From assembly GCF_900454865.1 (NCBI RefSeq), contig NZ_UGTV01000015.1, positions 434,001-498,000 on the forward strand: a stretch of DNA of 64,000 nt, written 5' to 3'. Shown here one piece after another: positions 58,164 to 64,000 of this stretch. Position 1 is the stretch's first letter. Each line of letters starts with the position of its first letter. The stretch comes from Pasteurella canis. GTDB taxonomy: Bacteria > Pseudomonadota > Gammaproteobacteria > Enterobacterales > Pasteurellaceae. Below the pieces are notes generated by a model. That model was not told the origin of the DNA, made no database searches, and saw only the letters and a list, made by a program, of their open reading frames with translations. The translations under genes were made by a program, and so were the position numbers.

Positions 58164-58358
58164 TGGTTATCTCCTAATAGAAAGTCATCCATTTAACGGT
58201 TGAAATTACATTATTCACACGCATTGGTGTTGATTCATTCAGCTTAAAATTACCTATAAAAATGTAAGGTATTTTAAAAAGCGATATAAATAGCAGAACT
58301 CATCTTAATTATCAAATAAATTTACCAGATATTACAAATTTTAGTGAAATAAATCTGA

Positions 58359-58381
58359 TTTTTGCGATCTCGCTTGCAAAA
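58359..58381 (+). promoter_or_regulatory. CRP-S (competence) site upstream of comEC
   Basis: TTTTTGCGATCTCGC-TTGCAAAA has the TGCGA-N6-TTGCA core of CRP-S sites, which in Haemophilus need both CRP and Sxy and control the competence regulon. It is about 90 bases before comEC. Confidence 0.82.
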
Positions 58382-58458
58382 CTTGTTCAATCACCAAGAA
58401 AAAAATATCTGAAATATCCATCCTTAGCGTTTTATTTTTTTATAACAGAGTCAGGTTA

Positions 58459-60876
58459 ATGCGATTATCTATTGAACAAATGTCAGCTTGTATTTTATTC
58501 AGCGCAGTTTCATTACTTTGGTTACCTGATTTTTTATTGCTCACTTGGCAGATGACAGCAGTCGCTTGTCTGATATTACTTATATTATTCTTTGTTTGTT
58601 ATGTTAGTGGAAAAAGACAATATACAAGATTTCTCATTTTGATACTTTGTCTTCTATTTAATCTAGGTTACATGCATGCTCCTGCCCATCAGTTATTATC
58701 TCAAGCTGATAAAGTCATTTTATTACCCAAAAAAGTAAAAATAGATTTTAAAATTATAGAGATACTTCATCAAACTGATTATCAAACCTTTATTGTGTCA
58801 GCGCAGTTACAAAAAGGAGAAGCCGAACAACGTATTTATCTGCAATGGCGCACGAAAGAAAAAGTTCAGTTGGGCGAAGTATGGCATGGAGAATTGTCCT
58901 TGAAACCTATTTCTTCACGGTTAAATTTTTCAGGTTTTGATAAACAGCAATGGTATTTAGCCAACCGAATTACCGCACGAGCATCAGTAAAAAGTGCGGT
59001 TAAACTTACCCAACATTTTTCATGGCGTGATCAATTACTTAAAGAGAGTTTAAAACAAACAGAAGGATTAGATTATCAAGGGCTTTTAATAGCGTTAGCT
59101 TTTGGTGAGAGAGCGTGGTTACCACAACAAATATGGCAAATTTATCAAAAAACGAATACAGCACATCTTATAGCTATTTCTGGACTACATATTGGATTAG
59201 CAATGAGTATAGGTTATTGGATAGTACGATGTGTTCAAATTTTATTACCATTACGCTGGATTATCCCTCATTTACCGATGTTAAGCGGTTTACTATTAGC
59301 ATATATTTATGGACAGTTAGCGGGGTTTGCAATACCAACCTCTCGTGCTTGTATAGCACTATTTGTGATTATAAGTTGTCGACTACTACGTGTTTCTTAC
59401 AACGCTTGGCAACTTTTATTGATCGTCACGGCTATATTGCTATTGTTCGATCCATTAATGATTTTATCGTTGAGTTTTTGGCTATCAATAAGTGCGGTAA
59501 CGTGTTTAGTCCTCTGGTATCAGGTTTTTCCTTTTTCTTTATTACAATGGCAAGGAAAATCCATATCTATCAGCCCTTGGCATAAAGTAGAGTGGATTAT
59601 TCGTATCTTTCACCTACAAATTGGCTTACTATGGCTTTTTACACCGATCCAATTACTTTTGTTTAATGGTTTTTCTTTAAGTAGCTTTTATGCGAATTTA
59701 ATAGCGTTACCCATTTATAGTCTCGTATTAGTGCCTCTTGTTTTGTTTGCGACTTTTACACAAGGTGTGTTCTCATCATGGCCTATCGCAAATGAGATAG
59801 CCCAAAAAGTGACGTTAATTTTGCAAACTTGGCAAGATAATTGGCATTTTGTTTCTCAAACAGAAACCGCATTCATTATTACTGCACTGACAGTACTTTT
59901 TATCATAGCAGTTCGCTCTGTATACGATGTCAAAAAAGTAGATAAAACAAGGAGAAATCTATATTGTCTCAATAAACCTTATTTTGGCTTCCATTTTACA
60001 GCTGAACCAACATTATTTTGTTCTTTAAAACGCTCAATTTATTGCATTGCAACTTTAATTGTGACTAGTTGTTTGGGTTATCCGATTTATCAATCTTTTT
60101 TTGCATCTCAATGGCGTTTGGATATGTTAGATGTGGGGCAAGGATTAGCTGTCTTAATAACAAAAAATGGGCGAGGTATCTTATATGATACAGGAAGCGC
60201 ATGGCGTAGTGGTAGTATGGCGCAGCTTGAGATTGTGCCATATTTACAACGACAAGGTATAAGTCTAGAACACGTAATTATTAGCCATGATGACAATGAT
60301 CATGCAGGAGGAGCAAAAACAATCTTACAACAATATCCAAAGACCACACTGACGACGGCATCAAGGCAAAATTATGGCAAAACAGACCGCACTTTTTGTC
60401 TTTCAGGGCAAAAATGGTATTGGCAAGGATTAAACATCATAGTGCTTTCACCTCATCATATTGTAACGCGTGCAAAGAATATGGACTCTTGTGTATTATT
60501 GATTTCTGATGGATACAATAACGTATTATTAACGGGGGATGCTGATGTTGCAAGTGAAAATCAATTTGTCTCTCAACTAGATAAAATTGATGTCTTACAA
60601 GTCGGACATCATGGGAGTAAAACCTCGACAGGCTATGCACTATTACAAAAAACGCGGCCTAAAATCGCACTTATTTCAAGTGGACGTTGGAATCAGTGGA
60701 AGTTTCCTCATAAACAAGTGATACAGCGTTTAACGCAGTATCAATGTCAAATTTACAATACGGCTGAGACAGGACAAATCAGTTTATTGTTTAATAAAAA
60801 ACAAATTACAATTCAAAGAGCAAGAACAGAATTTTCACCTTGGTACCGTAGATTAATTGGCTTACAAAAAAAATAA
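58459..60876 (+). CDS. comEC: DNA internalisation protein ComEC/Rec2
   Basis: Inner-membrane channel that brings one DNA strand into the cytoplasm in natural transformation; called rec2 in H. influenzae. 805 residues (Rec2 about 788). Order: N-terminal membrane helices with a DUF4131 region (about 5-180), the Competence domain (HLIAISGLHIGLAMSIGYW at about 230, GFAIPTSRACIAL), and a C-terminal metallo-beta-lactamase-like domain (LDMLDVGQGLAVLI, HDDNDHAGGAK, LLTGDA, VGHHGSKTST). No frame disruption is seen. CRP-S control fits its function. Three uptake signals lie within the gene. Confidence 0.95.
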   Translation: MRLSIEQMSACILFSAVSLLWLPDFLLLTWQMTAVACLILLILFFVCYVSGKRQYTRFLILILCLLFNLGYMHAPAHQLLSQADKVILLPKKVKIDFKIIEILHQTDYQTFIVSAQLQKGEAEQRIYLQWRTKEKVQLGEVWHGELSLKPISSRLNFSGFDKQQWYLANRITARASVKSAVKLTQHFSWRDQLLKESLKQTEGLDYQGLLIALAFGERAWLPQQIWQIYQKTNTAHLIAISGLHIGLAMSIGYWIVRCVQILLPLRWIIPHLPMLSGLLLAYIYGQLAGFAIPTSRACIALFVIISCRLLRVSYNAWQLLLIVTAILLLFDPLMILSLSFWLSISAVTCLVLWYQVFPFSLLQWQGKSISISPWHKVEWIIRIFHLQIGLLWLFTPIQLLLFNGFSLSSFYANLIALPIYSLVLVPLVLFATFTQGVFSSWPIANEIAQKVTLILQTWQDNWHFVSQTETAFIITALTVLFIIAVRSVYDVKKVDKTRRNLYCLNKPYFGFHFTAEPTLFCSLKRSIYCIATLIVTSCLGYPIYQSFFASQWRLDMLDVGQGLAVLITKNGRGILYDTGSAWRSGSMAQLEIVPYLQRQGISLEHVIISHDDNDHAGGAKTILQQYPKTTLTTASRQNYGKTDRTFCLSGQKWYWQGLNIIVLSPHHIVTRAKNMDSCVLLISDGYNNVLLTGDADVASENQFVSQLDKIDVLQVGHHGSKTSTGYALLQKTRPKIALISSGRWNQWKFPHKQVIQRLTQYQCQIYNTAETGQISLLFNKKQITIQRARTEFSPWYRRLIGLQKK

Positions 60877-60885
60877 AGGTACAAT
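60857..60885 (+). promoter_or_regulatory. Sigma-70-type promoter for msbA inside the end of comEC
   Basis: TTGGCT (60857-60862), 17 bases, TACAAT (60880-60885), 33 bases before the msbA ATG. Confidence 0.55.
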
Positions 60886-60918
60886 GCGCCAGATTATTTA
60901 ATGTAAAGCAGAAAAACT

Positions 60919-62667
60919 ATGCAAGATAAAGATCTTTCAACAATACAAACATTTAAACGTTTATGGCCAACTATTCGGCCTTTCAAACTGGGATTGGTTG
61001 TCTCTGCCGTTGCCTTAGTTATTAATGCATTAGCTGATGCAGGTTTAATATCTTTACTTAAACCTTTATTAGACGAAGGATTCGGTAAAGCAGATACGTC
61101 TTTTTTACGTACAATGTCATATGTCGTAGTATTAGTTATTTTCTTGAGGGGGATGAGTAACTTTATCTCTTCTTATTGCCTATCTTGGGTATCAGGCAAA
61201 GTGGTGATGACAATGCGTCGGAGAATATTTAAGCATCTTATGTTCATGCCTGTTCCTTTCTTTGATAAAAATTCAACAGGTAAATTATTATCTCGTATCA
61301 CGTATGATTCAGAAATGGTCGCCAATTCCTCTTCTGGTGCATTGATTACTATTGTCCGTGAGGGAGCATACATTATTTCATTATTTGGTGTCATGCTATA
61401 TACCAGTTGGCAATTATCTTTAGTCCTTTTTTTAATTGGTCCGATTATTGCAATCTTAATTCGCTTAGTGTCTAAACGTTTTAGAGATTTAAGTAAAAAT
61501 ATGCAAAATTCGATGGGAGAGCTGACAGCGACAGCTGAACAGATGCTAAAAGGGCATAAAGTCGTACTTTCATTTGGTGGACAATTAGTGGAAGAGGAGC
61601 GTTTTAATCATGTGAGTAATGATATGCGCCGTAAAGGGATGAAAATGGCAGTAGCTGATGCAATTTCTAATCCTGTGGTACAAATTATTGCCTCTTTTGC
61701 CTTAGCAGCAGTGCTTTATTTAGCAACAATGCCGACAATTATGGATCAAAATTTAACTGCAGGTTCGTTTACCGTAGTATTTTCTTCTATGTTGGCTATG
61801 ATGAGACCTCTGAAGTCATTGACGAATGTGAATGCTCAATTCCAAAAAGGGATGGCAGCTTGTCAAACATTGTTTGCCTTACTCGATTTAGAGACCGAAA
61901 AAGATTTAGGAACCCATAAAGGGGAAAATGTCAAAGGCAATCTTACATTTAAAAATGTTACGTTTACTTATCAAGGACGTGAAGAGCCCGCATTACGTAA
62001 TTTATCTTTTGAAGTTGAAAAAGGAAAAACTGTCGCTTTAGTCGGGCGTTCAGGATCTGGGAAGTCAACGATTGCAAATTTAGTGACGCGCTTTTACGAT
62101 GTTGATCAAGGTGAAATCCTATTAGATGGTATTAATATTCAAGATTACCGCTTATCAAGTTTGCGTGAAAATTGTGCTGTTGTTTCACAACAAGTTCATC
62201 TCTTTAATGATACTATCGCAAATAATATTGCTTATGCGGCTAAAGACAAATATAGCCGTGAGGAAATTATAAAAGCAGCAGAAGATGCTTATGCAATGGA
62301 ATTCATCGAAAAACTTGAACATGGTTTGGATACCGTGATTGGTGAGAATGGACTAAGCTTATCAGGAGGGCAACGCCAACGTTTAGCCATTGCACGAGCA
62401 TTATTACGTAATTCACCTGTATTAATTCTAGATGAAGCTACATCCGCTTTAGATACAGAATCAGAACGTTCAATTCAACTCGCATTAGAAAAATTACAAA
62501 AAGAGCGTACAGTGATTGTTATTGCCCATCGATTATCAACAATTGAAAATGCAGATGAAATTTTAGTGATTGAGCATGGAGAAATCAAAGAGCGTGGTAC
62601 GCATCAAGAATTGCTTGAATTAGAAGGGGCTTATAAGCAATTACATAGTATGCAATTTAGCCATTAA
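60919..62667 (+). CDS. msbA: Lipid A/phospholipid flippase MsbA
   Basis: ABC exporter that flips core-lipid A across the inner membrane. 582 residues, the same as E. coli. Six-helix membrane domain (about 20-310) then nucleotide-binding domain: Walker [10 protein letters not shown] (about 377-385), Q-loop VVSQQVHLF, signature LSGGQRQR, Walker [13 protein letters not shown] and IAHRLSTIE. Next to lpxK, as in E. coli. Confidence 0.97.
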   Translation: MQDKDLSTIQTFKRLWPTIRPFKLGLVVSAVALVINALADAGLISLLKPLLDEGFGKADTSFLRTMSYVVVLVIFLRGMSNFISSYCLSWVSGKVVMTMRRRIFKHLMFMPVPFFDKNSTGKLLSRITYDSEMVANSSSGALITIVREGAYIISLFGVMLYTSWQLSLVLFLIGPIIAILIRLVSKRFRDLSKNMQNSMGELTATAEQMLKGHKVVLSFGGQLVEEERFNHVSNDMRRKGMKMAVADAISNPVVQIIASFALAAVLYLATMPTIMDQNLTAGSFTVVFSSMLAMMRPLKSLTNVNAQFQKGMAACQTLFALLDLETEKDLGTHKGENVKGNLTFKNVTFTYQGREEPALRNLSFEVEKGKTVALVGRSGSGKSTIANLVTRFYDVDQGEILLDGINIQDYRLSSLRENCAVVSQQVHLFNDTIANNIAYAAKDKYSREEIIKAAEDAYAMEFIEKLEHGLDTVIGENGLSLSGGQRQRLAIARALLRNSPVLILDEATSALDTESERSIQLALEKLQKERTVIVIAHRLSTIENADEILVIEHGEIKERGTHQELLELEGAYKQLHSMQFSH

Positions 62668-62694
62668 TGTAAACAAGACTAGAGAGAAATTAAC

Positions 62695-63660
62695 ATGCCA
62701 TTTTGGTATTCGCATTCTTGGGTGAGTTTTTTACTGTTGCCTTTTTCTTGTTTATTTGGGCTGATTAGCTATGTACGTAGACTTTTGTTTAAGAAAGGTA
62801 TTCTCTCTTCTTATCGAGCCCCTGTGCCTGTAATTATTGTTGGTAATCTTTCTGTCGGTGGAAATGGTAAAACGCCAGTTGTTATTTGGCTGGTGCAAAA
62901 ATTACAACAACAAGGGTTGACTGTTGGCGTTATTTCGCGTGGCTATGGTAGCCAATCTAAGACTTATCCACTATTGGTGATACCACAAACTGATCCATTA
63001 CTAGGTGGCGATGAACCCGTATTAATTGCTAAACGAACTCAAGTCCCTGTTTGTATTTCTCCGAATCGCCAACAGGCTATTGAATTATTATTACAACAGC
63101 AAGATTGTGATTTGATTGTCAGTGATGATGGATTACAGCATTATAAATTGCAACGCGATATTGAAATTGTTGTAATAGATGCACAACGTGGTTTAGGTAA
63201 TGGTCTTTTGTTACCAGCAGGCCCCCTACGTGAAAGAGCAAGTCGTTTACAACAAGTAGATTTGGTGATTAGTAATGGTGAGGCGAGTCAATATACAGAT
63301 ATTGTGATGAGATTAGAAGCACATTATGCTGTAAATTTAGTGACTGGTGAAAAACGTGTATTAACTTCATTTAATGCTGTTTCAGCCATCGCTGGAATTG
63401 GTAATCCACAACGTTTTTTTTCCATGTTACGGGGATTAAATATTCAGCTAAATCAAACACAAGCCTTTCAGGATCATCAAACATTTGAAATCAATCAATT
63501 TGCTAAATTTGACCATAATCAGCCGTTATTAATGACAGAAAAAGATGCTGTAAAGTGTTTCTCCTTTGCACAACCGAACTGGTGGTATGTACCAGTAGAA
63601 GCTGTTATTGAAGGTGAAAAAGTGCGGTCATTTTTAGCAAGATTTCATCCCAAAAAATAG
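62695..63660 (+). CDS. lpxK: Tetraacyldisaccharide 4'-kinase
   Basis: Phosphorylates the lipid A precursor at the 4' position (EC 2.7.1.130). 321 residues. N-terminal membrane anchor, P-loop [12 protein letters not shown] (about 50-61), [21 protein letters not shown] and [19 protein letters not shown] are conserved. It follows msbA after 27 bases. An uptake signal is at its 3' end. Confidence 0.96.
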   Translation: MPFWYSHSWVSFLLLPFSCLFGLISYVRRLLFKKGILSSYRAPVPVIIVGNLSVGGNGKTPVVIWLVQKLQQQGLTVGVISRGYGSQSKTYPLLVIPQTDPLLGGDEPVLIAKRTQVPVCISPNRQQAIELLLQQQDCDLIVSDDGLQHYKLQRDIEIVVIDAQRGLGNGLLLPAGPLRERASRLQQVDLVISNGEASQYTDIVMRLEAHYAVNLVTGEKRVLTSFNAVSAIAGIGNPQRFFSMLRGLNIQLNQTQAFQDHQTFEINQFAKFDHNQPLLMTEKDAVKCFSFAQPNWWYVPVEAVIEGEKVRSFLARFHPKK

Positions 63661-63686
63661 CCAGCATAGTATTGAGAGAGGAAAAA

Positions 63687-63869
63687 ATGGATACAAAATT
63701 ATTAGACATTGTTGCTTGCCCCATGTGTCATGGGCGCTTAGTACTTGATAAAGCTAATCAACAATTAGTATGCCATTTTGATAAAGTGGCTTATGAAATA
63801 AAACAAGGTATTCCTGTTTTATTAGCAGAACAAGCAATACCATTGATAGAGTTGCAAGAGGATAACTAA
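63687..63869 (+). CDS. ycaR: YcaR/Trm112-like small zinc-ribbon protein
   Basis: 60 residues from the ATG at 63687 (AGAGAGGAAAA upstream); a TTG in frame 15 bases earlier would overlap that site. Starts [18 protein letters not shown] and has the IKQGIPVLL ending of the Trm112 family. Only one CxxC (CPMC) is evident, with a single later Cys (VCHFD). Role unclear; conserved between lpxK and kdsB. Confidence 0.92.
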
Positions 63870-63870
63870 C

Positions 63871-64000
63871 ATGACTACATTTACTGTCATCATTCCTGCT
63901 CGTTATGCTTCTACTCGTTTACCTGGTAAGCCTTTAGCTGATATCGCAGGCAAACCAATGATTGCTCACGTTTTTGACAGAGCGAAGCAATCTGGAGCGA
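63871..64000 (+). CDS. kdsB: CMP-KDO synthetase KdsB (5' part; gene runs off the window)
   Basis: 3-deoxy-manno-octulosonate cytidylyltransferase (EC 2.7.7.38), which activates KDO for LPS inner core. The first 43 codons are visible: [22 protein letters not shown] is the CTP-binding N-terminus of the family. It starts one base after the ycaR stop. Confidence 0.95.
   Translation, partial: MTTFTVIIPARYASTRLPGKPLADIAGKPMIAHVFDRAKQSGA

Larger units (their letters stand above)
727..63628. repeat. Dispersed Hin-type DNA uptake signal sequences (AAGTGCGGT)
   Basis: Exact 9-mer copies, either strand: 728, 745, 5890, 6420, 15113, 15548, 18261, 21315, 24602, 24639, 26103, 28847, 31418, 31930, 33778, 34868, 38797, 42628, 52429, 57663, 57679, 58992, 59490, 60386 and 63620 (first base). 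One-mismatch copies occur at about 9628, 39586, 48628 and 50169. They bias uptake of kin DNA and mark the Haemophilus/Pasteurella/Aggregatibacter side of the family rather than the Actinobacillus pleuropneumoniae type. Several are inside genes. Confidence 0.93.

Noticed and set aside
59115-59585. 156-codon plus-strand ORF within comEC
   Set aside because: Out-of-frame shadow of an intact, well-conserved comEC reading frame.

Overview
The window is chromosomal DNA from a Pasteurellaceae bacterium of the Haemophilus/Pasteurella (Hin-type) uptake-signal group. The 9-mer AAGTGCGGT or its complement occurs about 27 times on both strands. DNA is AT-rich, and gene order matches the family (cmk-rpsA-ihfB-lapA-lapB-pyrF-yciH; comEC-msbA-lpxK-ycaR-kdsB). 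I cannot fix the genus from sequence alone. Nearly all of it is core genome: I see no tRNA, rRNA, insertion sequence, prophage or CRISPR array.

Layout. 1-3.4 kb (minus): ornithine decarboxylase speF and antiporter potE, preceded by a 53-codon leader ORF that I identify as SpeFL, the ornithine-sensing arrest peptide. 3.6-9.0 kb (minus): a PqqL/FusC-type M16 protease and a YddB/FusA-type TonB receptor under a Fur box. 9.2-14.6 kb (plus): cmk, rpsA, ihfB, lapAB, pyrF, yciH. 14.7-23.3 kb: sirB-like, gyrA, ubiG, parC, parE (both type II topoisomerases, wild-type at the main quinolone positions). 23.4-28.6 kb (plus): nspC and carboxynorspermidine dehydrogenase (a second polyamine route), a DUF7916-like protein and a PKMT-type methyltransferase. 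28.7-31.6 kb (minus): glnE. 31.8-36.2 kb (plus): TPP riboswitch, thiBPQ, bioB.

36.4-42.7 kb (plus): a Fur-box-controlled five-gene import operon, consisting of a TonB receptor, a secreted alpha/beta-hydrolase fused to a PDZ domain, and a haem/siderophore-type binding protein, permease and ATPase. Its hydrolase-PDZ protein and the lack of the usual haem tyrosine in the binding protein make it the best candidate for an undescribed system. 42.8-46.5 kb: nagE divergent from nagBA with a CRP site between. 46.6-47.9 kb (minus): purU and hns. 48.1-49.9 kb (plus): lysine riboswitch and a NhaC-family transporter (LysW). 50.2-53.6 kb (plus): ilvIH and cra. 53.6-58.2 kb: sanA, metX, folK, pcnB, dksA. 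58.4-64 kb (plus): a competence-type CRP-S site, comEC, msbA, lpxK, ycaR and the start of kdsB.

Themes: metabolite-sensing RNA leaders (ornithine, TPP, lysine), two Fur-linked TonB import loci, and polyamine metabolism at two places. Start codons were re-chosen for several genes using ribosome binding sites and family N-termini. All assignments come from reading motifs and remembered family sequences; no database search was run.
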